A program made the translations under genes and the position numbers. The notes beneath the pieces were generated by a model that worked only from the letters and a program-made list of their open reading frames with translations, did no database searches and was not told the origin of the DNA. Shown here one piece after another: positions 1 through 6,435 of a DNA stretch of 10,375 nt (position 1 is its first letter; each line of letters opens with the position of its first letter). This DNA comes from Methanobrevibacter sp. (GTDB lineage Archaea; Methanobacteriota; Methanobacteria; Methanobacteriales; Methanobacteriaceae), in NCBI GenBank assembly GCA_016838945.1, contig JADLKP010000057.1:1-10375 (forward strand). Reading direction: 5' to 3'.

Positions 1-59
1 AGAAAATTAGAAAAAAAATAAATAATTAAAAAAAAGAAAAAAAGAATTAATAAAAAATA
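1..59 (-). terminator. T-rich transcription terminator region downstream of asd
   Basis: Read on the minus strand, the bases directly after the asd stop codon are almost entirely A and T, with several oligo-T runs of six to eight. There is no clear hairpin. Archaeal RNA polymerase can terminate at oligo-T tracts without a stem, so this probably ends the asd transcript. The window boundary cuts the region, so its full extent is unknown. Confidence 0.5.
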
Positions 60-1109
60 TTATAATATTTGCTTATTAATCAATTCAGCATTCAAAATGG
101 AAGCACCAGCAGCACCTCTAATTGTATTATGTCCTACAAGAACATATTTGAAGCTGTTATCAAATGCTTGATCTTTTCTGAGCCTACCTACAGTAGCAGC
201 CATACCGCCATAAGCCATTCTATCCATTCTTGGTTGAGGTCTGTCATCTTCCTCTTTGACTATGACAGGTTGATCTGGAGCGGAATGAAGACCTAATTCT
301 TGAGGAAGTCCTCTAAAGTCAGCCATTGTCTTTTTGATTTTATCAATGTCTGCTTCATCATCAAGCTCTACGAATACTGCTTCAGTGTGACCGTCAATAA
401 CAGGCACTCTGTGACAGGATGCGCTTAATGAGAAGTTTGCAGGTACAACTTCATCACCGTCAAGTGAACCTAAAAGATGCAATGTTTCGCTTTCCATCTT
501 TTCCTCTTCACCGCCAATATATGGAACCAAATTATCTACAATAGCCATTGAAGGAACACCGTTATAACCTGCTCCTGAAACAGCTTGCATGGTAGATACA
601 TAAATCCTGTTTATGTTGAAATTGTCATAAATTGGTTTTAATGTTAAGGTCAAAGCAATGGTTGAACAGTTAGGGTTAGTTACAATGAAACCATCCCAGT
701 TGTTGTTTTTCTGTTGTGCTTCAATCATGTCCAAGAATTGTGGATTTACTTCAGGAATGACTAAAGGTATGTCCTTTTTCATTCTCATCGCACTAGCATT
801 TGATGCCACAACAAAATCCTTTGCAAATTCTGGCTCGACTTTTGCAGCAAAATCAGCAGGAAGTGAAGAGAATACTATTTCAACATCCTTATCCATCTGT
901 GCAGGGTCAGTTTCAATTACAGTAATGTCTCTTACAGATTCTGGCATTTCACTATTCATATACCAAGTGGTAGCGTCTTCATATTTTTTGCCTGCAGATC
1001 TTCCGGAAGCTGCAAGTGCAGCAATTTCAAAATCAGGATGATCAGCCAATAATTGGATGAATCTTTGACCTACCATTCCAGTTGCACCAAGTACACCTAC
1101 TTTTACCAT
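60..1109 (-). CDS. asd: Aspartate-semialdehyde dehydrogenase
   Basis: This cytosolic enzyme reduces aspartyl-4-phosphate to aspartate-4-semialdehyde with NADPH, the branch point to lysine, threonine and methionine. The 349-residue product has the usual length. An N-terminal Rossmann motif GATGMVGQ lies at residues 8-15. The nucleophilic cysteine is Cys148 in NPNCST. Arg234 and His241 in RVPVIDGH keep the seven-residue spacing of the substrate-binding Arg and acid/base His of the E. coli enzyme. The overall pattern is that of the archaeal/fungal branch of the family. The ATG start is preceded by GAGATGAT, one mismatch from the archaeal Shine-Dalgarno GAGGTGAT. It is the last gene of the lysC-dapA-dapB-asd cluster, 89 nt after dapB, and that gap carries a duplicated 14-nt motif. 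The family call is very secure. Confidence 0.97.
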   Translation of the reverse strand: MVKVGVLGATGMVGQRFIQLLADHPDFEIAALAASGRSAGKKYEDATTWYMNSEMPESVRDITVIETDPAQMDKDVEIVFSSLPADFAAKVEPEFAKDFVVASNASAMRMKKDIPLVIPEVNPQFLDMIEAQQKNNNWDGFIVTNPNCSTIALTLTLKPIYDNFNINRIYVSTMQAVSGAGYNGVPSMAIVDNLVPYIGGEEEKMESETLHLLGSLDGDEVVPANFSLSASCHRVPVIDGHTEAVFVELDDEADIDKIKKTMADFRGLPQELGLHSAPDQPVIVKEEDDRPQPRMDRMAYGGMAATVGRLRKDQAFDNSFKYVLVGHNTIRGAAGASILNAELINKQIL

Positions 1110-1144
1110 TTAAATCATCTCAATAATTATAATATTTATTTATT

Positions 1145-1186
1145 TTTTCTAAAAGAAAATAATTAAAGTTTATTTTCTAAAAGAAA
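1145..1186. repeat. Two identical 14-nt direct repeats in the dapB-asd gap
   Basis: TTTTCTAAAAGAAA occurs at 1145-1158 and again at 1173-1186, offset by 28 nt. Each copy is itself a short inverted repeat (TTTCT, AAA, AGAAA). On the minus strand the area is T-rich and lies just past the dapB stop, so it could aid termination of dapB, act as an operator for asd, or be chance in AT-rich DNA. Confidence 0.45.
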
Positions 1187-1198
1187 GAAGAATTAAAA

Positions 1199-2017
1199 TT
1201 AAATTCCTAAAACATCAGACATGTCATTTACTTTTCCGCTTTCAGCAGAACCTACGAATCTTAAAGCTCTGATAACACCGGCAATGAACACTTCTCTGGT
1301 ATGTGCCATGTGCTTTACTTCAAGTCTTTCACCATCGCCAACATACAATACAGTATGGTCCCCTACAATGTCTCCACCACGAACTGCATGCAAACCGATT
1401 TCCTCTTTTGTCCTTTTTCCTACTTGACCTTGTCTGCCATAGACTCCCACTTCTTCAGGGTCTCTTTCCAAAGCATCTGCTATAACTTCAAATGCAGTCA
1501 TTGCAGTTCCGGAAGGAGCATCTGCCTTTTGGTTATGGTGAGCTTCAATGATTTCAATATCAAAGTCATTCAATATAGGAGTCAAGTCCTTCAATACCTT
1601 GAAGAATACATTTACACCAATTGAGAAATTAGAGGAAATAACTGCTTTGATGTTCTTTTCCTTGATTACATCTGCATTTCCTTGTGCTTGCTCTTCTGTA
1701 AATCCAGTGGTACCAACCACTAAGTTTACGCCACAGTCAGCAGTTCTTTTAATGGTTTCAACAGCAGCAGGAGCAATGGTAAAGTCAACCAATACTTCAG
1801 CTCCAGATTCTTTCAATGCTTTTTCCAAATCTTCAGAACCGACAATAGGAACACCAATATTACCGATACCTGCTTTTTCACCAGCATCTACACCTGCTAA
1901 AGGAGTGTTTGGCATTTCAATAGCAGCTACAACTTCCATATCATCCTGCTCTGAGATTTTTCTTATAATTCCGGAGCCCATTCTTCCAGCAGCTCCAGTT
2001 ACAGCAACTTTTATCAT
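1199..2017 (-). CDS. dapB: 4-hydroxy-tetrahydrodipicolinate reductase
   Basis: DapB reduces the DapA product with NAD(P)H to tetrahydrodipicolinate, the second committed step of diaminopimelate/lysine synthesis. The 272-residue product has the normal length. The N-terminal nucleotide-binding motif GAAGRMGSGI is at residues 8-17, and VGTTGFT, part of the cofactor site, at 101-107. The diagnostic EAHHNQKADAPSGTA box spans 158-172, with catalytic His160 and Lys164 and the substrate-binding SGT at 169-171. The C-terminal half has the expected HTREVFIAGVIRA stretch. The ATG start has a weak ribosome-binding site (AGATGAT). It sits 97 nt after dapA and 89 nt before asd on the same strand, consistent with a lysine gene cluster. 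I see nothing defective in it. Confidence 0.97.
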   Translation of the reverse strand: MIKVAVTGAAGRMGSGIIRKISEQDDMEVVAAIEMPNTPLAGVDAGEKAGIGNIGVPIVGSEDLEKALKESGAEVLVDFTIAPAAVETIKRTADCGVNLVVGTTGFTEEQAQGNADVIKEKNIKAVISSNFSIGVNVFFKVLKDLTPILNDFDIEIIEAHHNQKADAPSGTAMTAFEVIADALERDPEEVGVYGRQGQVGKRTKEEIGLHAVRGGDIVGDHTVLYVGDGERLEVKHMAHTREVFIAGVIRALRFVGSAESGKVNDMSDVLGI

Positions 2018-2078
2018 AATATCATCTATTAATTAATTTGGTTAATATTAAAAAATTCAAAAAAATAATATTAGAAAA

Positions 2079-2093
2079 TAGGAACTTGTCCTA
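2079..2093. repeat. Small inverted repeat in the dapA-dapB gap
   Basis: TAGGA (2079-2083) and TCCTA (2089-2093) form a perfect 5-bp stem around a 5-nt loop. It is one of the few G/C-containing spots in an otherwise A/T-only spacer and lies just past the dapA stop on the minus strand. It could stabilise the dapA 3' end or be chance; no long T-run follows immediately. Confidence 0.3.
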
Positions 2094-2114
2094 AATTCCA
2101 AATAAGAAATAAAA

Positions 2115-3008
2115 TTATATAATTCCAGCATCTTCCAATGCTTTTCTTAAGACTGCTTTGTTCTCTTCCAACATAGGAACTAAAGGTAATCTTAATGGAC
2201 CTGCAGGCATTCCCATCATTTTCAATGCCTCTTTTGCAGGTGCAGGACTGGTTTCAATGAATAAGGCTTTAATCAAGTCATATTGTTTGTAGTGCAATTC
2301 CATTGCCTTATCATAGTCCCCATCCAAGATGCAGTTTACCATTTGAACCATGGTTCTTGGGTCAATGTTTGCAGATGCACTGATTACACCTCTTGCACCA
2401 ACGGACATTAAAGGAAGGGTCAATTCGTCACTGCCTGACAATATTACGATATCGTCTTCCAAACCTGCATCCCTTAAGAGTTTCATGGTTTTGGACACTT
2501 TGTCAACATTGGAGGAAGCTTCTTTCAATGCTGCGATGTTGTCCACTTTTGCAAGTTCAACAATGGTTTCAGGAGCCATATCCAAACTGGTACGTGATGG
2601 AACATTATAAGTGATCAAATCAATGTCCACTGCATTTGCAATTTGGGTATAATGTTCAATGACACCATGTTGTTGCGGTTTGTTGTAATATGGAGTGATC
2701 AAGAGAGCCATATCCGCTCCTGCATCATCTGCATATTTGGTTAAGTCCAATGCTTCAGAAGTTGCATTGCTTCCGGTTCCTGCAATGGTGGTTACTCTGC
2801 CATCCACTTCATCAACCATGATGTCAATGACTTTCCTGTGTTCCTCATGGGTTATGGTAGCAGATTCACCGGTGGTTCCTGCAGCAACTAAACCGTCTAC
2901 ATCCTGGTCAATCAACCAGTTAATATTTTGTCTGTATCCTTCTTCGTCTATGGATCCATCCTCATACATAGGAGTGACCATAGCAACAGCTGTACCTTCA
3001 AAACGCAT
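2115..3008 (-). CDS. dapA: 4-hydroxy-tetrahydrodipicolinate synthase
   Basis: DapA condenses pyruvate with aspartate semialdehyde, the first lysine-specific step. It is a class I aldolase TIM barrel, and its 297 residues match the family. GTTGES at residues 44-49 binds the pyruvate carboxylate. Tyr107-Tyr108 in YYNKP and Tyr134 in YNVPSR supply the catalytic tyrosines, and Lys162 in ALKEAS is the Schiff-base lysine. The GSDE motif is present near residue 192. The ATG start has an AAGGTG ribosome-binding site 7 nt upstream. A 259-nt gap separates it from lysC, so it probably has its own promoter; AT-rich box A-like stretches occur at about 3040-3062 but none stands out. Other members of the DHDPS/NAL family can be aldolases for other substrates, but its place beside dapB and lysC makes DapA by far the best reading. 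Confidence 0.97.
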   Translation of the reverse strand: MRFEGTAVAMVTPMYEDGSIDEEGYRQNINWLIDQDVDGLVAAGTTGESATITHEEHRKVIDIMVDEVDGRVTTIAGTGSNATSEALDLTKYADDAGADMALLITPYYNKPQQHGVIEHYTQIANAVDIDLITYNVPSRTSLDMAPETIVELAKVDNIAALKEASSNVDKVSKTMKLLRDAGLEDDIVILSGSDELTLPLMSVGARGVISASANIDPRTMVQMVNCILDGDYDKAMELHYKQYDLIKALFIETSPAPAKEALKMMGMPAGPLRLPLVPMLEENKAVLRKALEDAGII

Positions 3009-3121
3009 AATAACACCTTACCTACTATATAATTGTTTAATTTATAATTCTAATTTATAATTTTATTTTAATTTTTATTTTTAAAAAATCTAACATAATT
3101 CAAATACTTAATCCATTAAAG

Positions 3122-3154
3122 TTCGTAGAAATGAAAACCAAATATTTTTACGAA
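3122..3154 (+). other. 11-bp hairpin at the start of the lysC-dapA gap element
   Basis: TTCGTAGAAAT (3122-3132) pairs with ATTTTTACGAA (3144-3154) around an 11-nt loop. Read as plus-strand RNA the stem is complete, with one G-U pair; as minus-strand RNA the same position is a C-A mismatch. This weakly favours a plus-strand transcript, antisense to the lysC-dapA spacer. The arm contains the ATG of the small ORF at 3131. A structured RNA, a regulatory hairpin and a chance fold all remain possible. Confidence 0.35.
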
Positions 3155-3244
3155 ACCCCCATGGTTGTATTGGAATTAGAACAAAAAACGATAGAAGCAA
3201 ATCGCTCCCCTTTAATGAAAATAAAAGCAAATGCCTCTTTATAA
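3131..3244 (+). CDS. Possible 37-residue small protein, uncertain
   Basis: An ATG-to-TAA ORF of 37 codons lies in the gap between dapA and lysC, on the opposite strand. Its product begins MKTKYFYETPMVVLELEQ and ends in two similar peptides, EANRSPL and KANASL, reflecting an imperfect DNA repeat around GCAAAT. The 120 bases here are about 32% G+C by my count, while the adjoining 3009-3110 is nearly all A/T. There is no Shine-Dalgarno before the ATG. A weak box A-like AATACTTAAT about 20-27 nt upstream would allow a leaderless message. Codon-position composition is not convincing either way. I recognise no family. It may be a real small gene, a gene remnant, or part of an RNA element. Confidence 0.25.
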   Translation: MKTKYFYETPMVVLELEQKTIEANRSPLMKIKANASL

Positions 3245-3278
3245 GAATAAAATAATAAAAGCGAGAGTTATAAAACTC
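3245..3278 (-). terminator. Hairpin plus T-rich tract at the lysC stop
   Basis: On the minus strand GAGTT, a TTAT loop and AACTC form a 5-bp stem that spans the lysC stop codon. It is followed by TCGC and then a T-rich run. This resembles a weak intrinsic terminator and suggests that at least part of the lysC transcript ends before dapA. Confidence 0.4.
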
Positions 3279-4485
3279 CCTTGATTAAGTCGTATGCTAC
3301 CTTGCCATCTTCCCAGTTAATAAATAAAACAATAGCGGTTTGGGAGGATGAGATTTCAACAATGTTTATGTGTGCTTCCTTAAGAGGATTGGTAACTTCA
3401 GTGATTACTCCAGGAGTTTCAATGAAGTCCGGATTGATCATTGTCAACATAGCAATGTCCCTTCCTAAGGAAATGGAGCTTAAGCTATCTTCAGCAATGA
3501 CTAGATTGTGCAATAGATGATATGCCTCATCAGCATCACATTTATCCAAGAATAAGGTAATTGAATTTTGACCTGCAGAAATGCCATAAATGTTAATGTT
3601 GGCTTCCGCAACTAAAGTGGTCATTTTAGCAAGGAGACCAATTTGATTAAGCAAATCTTCTCCAACCAAAGCCACTACAGAGATAGGTTCCGGATGCAAA
3701 CATACTGATTTGTTCATGGAATCTTCAAAGGGACCTACAATCTCAGTCCCAGGGTCAGACAAATCACCTTTTTCGTAACTAATGATTTTTGCTTTTATTT
3801 GAGGGTCTTTAAATCTTAAGGCATGAGGGTGTAAAACTTGAGCTCCATGAGTGGCTAAATCTCTCATCTCTTCAACAGAGATGTAATCCAATTTTTCAGC
3901 TTCATTGATTTTTCTTGGATCTGTGGACATGACTCCATCCACATCGGTGACGATAATCACATTATCTGCATTTAAGCAATGACCTAATAGGAATGCAGTT
4001 ACATCACTTCCACCTCTTCCTAATGTGGTTACTTCTCCATTTTCAGTTCTTCCCAAGAATCCGCAGATAACTGGAATGATCCCTTGCTCTAAAAGTTCAA
4101 AAAGACCTTGAGATTGCTCTTCAGTTCTTTCAAAGTCAATTTGAGCTTTTCCATAGTTGTCATCAGTTATTACAGGCCATAAATCATGACTTGGATCTAT
4201 GTATTCGGATTTCACACCTAAGGATTCCAAGACTGATGAGAATACTCTAATGCTGGTTCTCTCACCCATGGATAAAATTTCCGCCAATTGCTTTTCGGTT
4301 ACTTCTTTTCCAATGGATTCATCAGCAATAGTTACTAAATCGTCAGTAGTCTTGTTAATAGCTGATACAACAACCACAACCTTCTTTCCTTCCATATATG
4401 CATTTACGATAGATTGTGCAGCTTTTCTAATCCTTTTACCATTTCCAATCGAAGTACCGCCAAATTTGGCTACAATTAATTCCAT
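3268..4485 (-). CDS. lysC: Aspartate kinase with C-terminal tandem ACT domains
   Basis: It phosphorylates aspartate to 4-aspartyl phosphate, the entry step for lysine, threonine and methionine. The amino-acid kinase domain fills roughly residues 1-250: KFGGTS at 7-12, the substrate-binding GRGGSD at 156-161, and the nucleotide-binding VTDVDGVMSTDPR at 179-191. Two ACT domains follow, at about 269-330 and 344-405, so feedback inhibition by an end product is expected; threonine is the known effector of the Methanocaldococcus enzyme, but the effector here is unknown. I start at ATG 4485 (405 residues). A GTG four codons upstream lies inside the AGGTGTG ribosome-binding site, and the ATG gives the normal MELIVAKFGGTS start. 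It precedes dapA, dapB and asd on the same strand. Confidence 0.96.
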   Translation of the reverse strand: MELIVAKFGGTSIGNGKRIRKAAQSIVNAYMEGKKVVVVVSAINKTTDDLVTIADESIGKEVTEKQLAEILSMGERTSIRVFSSVLESLGVKSEYIDPSHDLWPVITDDNYGKAQIDFERTEEQSQGLFELLEQGIIPVICGFLGRTENGEVTTLGRGGSDVTAFLLGHCLNADNVIIVTDVDGVMSTDPRKINEAEKLDYISVEEMRDLATHGAQVLHPHALRFKDPQIKAKIISYEKGDLSDPGTEIVGPFEDSMNKSVCLHPEPISVVALVGEDLLNQIGLLAKMTTLVAEANINIYGISAGQNSITLFLDKCDADEAYHLLHNLVIAEDSLSSISLGRDIAMLTMINPDFIETPGVITEVTNPLKEAHINIVEISSSQTAIVLFINWEDGKVAYDLIKGVL

Positions 4486-4565
4486 TTGTTTACACACCTT
4501 TTAAATAAATTAAAAATTAAAATAATATTTTCACAAAATTATATTTTAAACTATTATCCATTATT

Positions 4566-4581
4566 ATATATTATAAAAGGG
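4566..4581 (-). promoter_or_regulatory. Candidate box A promoter for lysC
   Basis: On the minus strand this reads CCCTTTTATAATATAT, a TATA-like box with a short C-rich upstream edge that stands out from the surrounding A/T. Initiation about 25 nt downstream would give a leader of about 60 nt before the lysC ATG. The call rests on composition and position only; other AT-rich boxes nearby could serve. Confidence 0.35.
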
Positions 4582-4605
4582 TATTAATAAATTTATTTAT
4601 TTATC

Positions 4606-4653
4606 TAATGGTTTTTTAATAAAAATTACTTATATTTTAATAAAAGTCCATTA
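4606..4653. repeat. Direct-repeat element upstream of lysC, flanked by TAATGG/CCATTA
   Basis: TTTTAATAAAA occurs at 4614-4624 and 4635-4645, 21 nt apart, or about two helical turns. The pair is bracketed by TAATGG (4606-4611) and its inverse complement CCATTA (4648-4653). It lies just upstream of the candidate lysC promoter, where an activator or repressor might bind. A/T richness makes chance repeats likely, so this is tentative. Confidence 0.3.
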
Positions 4654-4770
4654 AAAATAGTTAATATGGTAAAATAACCACTCTTATAAATCTATCAAAC
4701 ATAAATTTAGATCAAATGGAAAAACAGCTGAAAAATTTATATAAAAATAAGTAGTAGATTAAAATTAATT

Positions 4771-4796
4771 AATCTAAAAAAGAGTAAAAAATAAAA
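4771..4796 (-). terminator. T-rich terminator after S17e
   Basis: Directly after the S17e stop the minus strand carries two oligo-T tracts (six T each) separated by ACTC. This is typical of stemless archaeal terminators. It probably ends the chorismate mutase-S17e transcript, or at least reduces read-through into lysC. Confidence 0.5.
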
Positions 4797-4994
4797 TTAA
4801 GCCTGGTTTGCTTGTTGTCTGACTAATCTAGTAATGTAACCAGCAATTTTATTTCTTAAATGTTTGGTACTTACAGTAGAGTACTCTGCCACTAATTTTT
4901 TGTTTTCTTCAAAGTCAGTAGTAAATTTGCCTTGGTGAGTTTCAATTAATTCTTTAGATATACGTTTTACGAATGAAGTTCTAATATTTCCCAT
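4797..4994 (-). CDS. rps17e: 30S ribosomal protein S17e
   Basis: This small basic protein of the 30S subunit occurs in archaea and eukaryotes but not bacteria, so it fixes the domain of the organism. Its 65 residues match archaeal S17e. The family's core is clear: VKRISKELIE at residues 9-18, KFTTDFEENKKLV at 23-35, and KHLRNKIAGYITRLVRQ at 44-60. Translation starts at an ATG only 2 nt after the chorismate mutase stop. Its strong GGAGG ribosome-binding site (5002-5006) is embedded in the last two sense codons of that gene, so the two are almost certainly one operon with coupled translation. The pairing of a ribosomal gene with chorismate mutase links expression to growth. No abnormality is seen. 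Confidence 0.96.
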   Translation of the reverse strand: MGNIRTSFVKRISKELIETHQGKFTTDFEENKKLVAEYSTVSTKHLRNKIAGYITRLVRQQANQA

Positions 4995-4996
4995 AA

Positions 4997-5320
4997 TTAT
5001 TCCTCCAATAATTCTCTCTGTTTATTTTTACTTAAAATTGTTAGCATGTTCATAATATCGCTAAGAATATCGTTGTCTATATTATTTTCATCAGCTAATT
5101 TGCTTACTTTGGCATGAATTTCATCTTCTCTGGATTTATCATAAATTTTCATGCCTAAAAATACTTTAGCGGATACTATATCCTTAGCAAGTGAAGTTCT
5201 TTCACTTATTAAGTTAACTAAATCATTATCAATTTCATCGATTCTTTTTCTAGACTTTTCAAGAACATTACGAGCGTCTTCTTCTTTTTCAAACAGACTC
5301 ATGATTTCTTTTTCATCCAC
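4997..5320 (-). CDS. aroQ: Chorismate mutase, AroQ class (monofunctional)
   Basis: It rearranges chorismate to prephenate, the first step to phenylalanine and tyrosine. The product is a 107-residue all-helical protein with no fused dehydratase or dehydrogenase. Aligned without gaps to the E. coli AroQ domain, the active-site residues keep their spacing: Arg24, Arg41, Lys52, Asp61, Arg64, Glu65 and Gln101 for E. coli Arg11, Arg28, Lys39, Asp48, Arg51, Glu52 and Gln88. The first 15-20 residues are an acidic extension. The start is GTG at 5320, with GGAG 8 nt upstream; the ATG overlapping it is out of frame, and the next in-frame ATG (residue 7) has a poorer site. It is the first gene of a two-gene unit with S17e and has a good promoter upstream. 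Confidence 0.93.
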   Translation of the reverse strand: MDEKEIMSLFEKEEDARNVLEKSRKRIDEIDNDLVNLISERTSLAKDIVSAKVFLGMKIYDKSREDEIHAKVSKLADENNIDNDILSDIMNMLTILSKNKQRELLEE

Positions 5321-5366
5321 AAAAATTACTCCATAGTTTTGATAATAAATATACTTTATATTTCAT

Positions 5367-5376
5367 CTTATATAAA
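5367..5376 (-). promoter_or_regulatory. Box A promoter for chorismate mutase-S17e
   Basis: The minus strand reads TTTATATAAG, close to the archaeal TATA consensus. Initiation about 25 nt downstream would give a leader of about 25 nt that includes the GGAG ribosome-binding site. A second AT-rich box at 5349-5363 is a weaker alternative. The radical SAM gene runs divergently from here. Confidence 0.55.
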
Positions 5377-5449
5377 CATGCTTATTGAAATTAACTTTTA
5401 CTTTAAATGACTTTTTTCAAATTTTCTTTTCAAATGCTCTCAAAAATAA

Positions 5450-5459
5450 TTAAATATAG
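5450..5459 (+). promoter_or_regulatory. Candidate box A promoter for the radical SAM gene
   Basis: TTAAATATAG follows an A-rich CAAAAATAA stretch that could serve as the BRE. The box lies about 50 nt before the ATG, giving an expected leader of about 25 nt. Positional evidence only. Confidence 0.4.
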
Positions 5460-5506
5460 AAAGACCAAAAATAGAATAAGAAAAAATATGATAAACAAGT
5501 GAAACC

Positions 5507-6376
5507 ATGCATTACGTTAACGTTAAAAGCATCCTGTCCAATAAGAATGGAATGAACCTGTACAGAGGTTGCACTCATGGCTGCATCTACTGCGACTCAA
5601 GAAGCAATGTCTACAATATGGACCATGCATTCGAAGACATTGAAATCAAGGCAAACGCAACAGAGCTTCTTAAGAAAGCCTTAAAAAATAAAAAGGAAAA
5701 GGTCATGATTGGAACAGGATCGATGACAGACCCATACATACCTCTTGAAAAGAAGATACGAAGTGTAAGGGAATCACTAGAAATCATTAACAAATACGGT
5801 CATGGATTTACTTGCATCACAAAATCAAATCTAATACTCAGAGACTTGGATTTGCTTAAAGAAATCAATGAAAAGGCAAAAGCAGTCATTCAGATGACCT
5901 TGACAACATACGATGAAGAGCTTTGCAAAATACTTGAACCTAACGTATGCACTACAAAGGAAAGAGTGGATGTATTGAAAATCCTAAATAAACACAATAT
6001 TCCTACAATAGTTTGGCTATGCCCAATTCTCCCATTCATAAACGATACAGAAGAAAACATAAATGGAATACTTGACTATTGCATAGAATCAAATGTAAAA
6101 GGAATAATCTGCTTTGGAATGGGAATGACCTTAAGGGAAGGAAACAGAGAATATTTCTATAACAAGTTAGACAAGCATTTCCCAGGACTTAAGGAAAAAT
6201 ACATAAAGACTTATGGAGACAGCTATGGAATAGCTAGTCCAAATCAAAAGGAACTAATGAAAATCTTCTATAAAAGAACAAATGAAAACAATATAATGAA
6301 CAATCCAGATGAAATATTCGAATACCTGCATGAGTTTCCAAGTAGAGATAAAACCAAGCAGACCACTTTATTTTAA
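5507..6376 (+). CDS. SPL-family (SplB/COG1533-like) radical SAM protein
   Basis: This 289-residue protein belongs to the family named after spore photoproduct lyase. The radical SAM cluster motif is CTHGCIYC, with Cys22, Cys26 and Cys29. Further family signatures are GTGSMTDPYIPLEKK (69-83), the TKSNLILRDLDLL stretch (105-117), the EP at 144-145 and PILPFINDTEENI (173-185). The ATG at 5507 is preceded by AAGTGA, a modest ribosome-binding site. The substrate is unknown; family membership does not show DNA repair, and this is not true SplB. The tail ends KQTTLF, resembling sliding-clamp-binding peptides. It has its own promoter, diverges from chorismate mutase and converges on the TPR gene. It sits inside an otherwise minus-strand run, which suggests later insertion here. 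Confidence 0.85.
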   Translation: MHYVNVKSILSNKNGMNLYRGCTHGCIYCDSRSNVYNMDHAFEDIEIKANATELLKKALKNKKEKVMIGTGSMTDPYIPLEKKIRSVRESLEIINKYGHGFTCITKSNLILRDLDLLKEINEKAKAVIQMTLTTYDEELCKILEPNVCTTKERVDVLKILNKHNIPTIVWLCPILPFINDTEENINGILDYCIESNVKGIICFGMGMTLREGNREYFYNKLDKHFPGLKEKYIKTYGDSYGIASPNQKELMKIFYKRTNENNIMNNPDEIFEYLHEFPSRDKTKQTTLF

Positions 6377-6378
6377 AA

Positions 6379-6416
6379 AATAGATAAAAAAATAGCAAAA
6401 TTAGATAAAAATTTGC
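6379..6416 (-). terminator. Hairpin and T-tract terminator after the TPR gene
   Basis: On the minus strand GCAAATT and AATTTTGC form an imperfect stem (6395-6402 with 6410-6416), followed by a run of seven T and then another T-run. It lies between convergent genes and clearly fits the TPR gene on the minus strand. On the plus strand the same tracts are A-rich, so it is not a good terminator for the radical SAM gene. Confidence 0.55.
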
Positions 6417-6435
6417 CAATATATAATTTAAAGAA

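Larger units (their letters stand above)
4486..4796. other. 311-nt intergenic region between S17e and lysC
   Basis: This spacer has no convincing ORF. From the S17e side (high coordinates) it holds a T-rich terminator, an unassigned AT-rich middle, a repeat-containing element at 4606-4653, a box A candidate at 4566-4581, and the lysC leader with its AAGGTG ribosome-binding site. A second minus-strand TTTATATAA stretch is at about 4736-4745, which would allow transcription to restart soon after S17e. I found no riboswitch-like structure. Confidence 0.5.

Noticed and set aside
69..1041. Plus-strand ORFs antisense to asd (75 and 127 codons)
   Set aside because: They are frame shadows of a strongly conserved gene, with no ribosome-binding site and no family resemblance.
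1221..2036. Several plus-strand ORFs over dapB, up to 162 codons
   Set aside because: Antisense shadows; low-complexity Ser/Pro/Ala translations reflect the codon pattern of dapB on the other strand.
3009..3130. Lysine riboswitch or other known leader upstream of dapA
   Set aside because: The minus-strand leader is nearly all A/T with no conserved multi-helix core, and the lysine riboswitch is a bacterial element.
4486..4796. Box C/D guide RNA
   Set aside because: An isolated CTGA is present on the plus strand, but no properly spaced RTGATGA box accompanies it.
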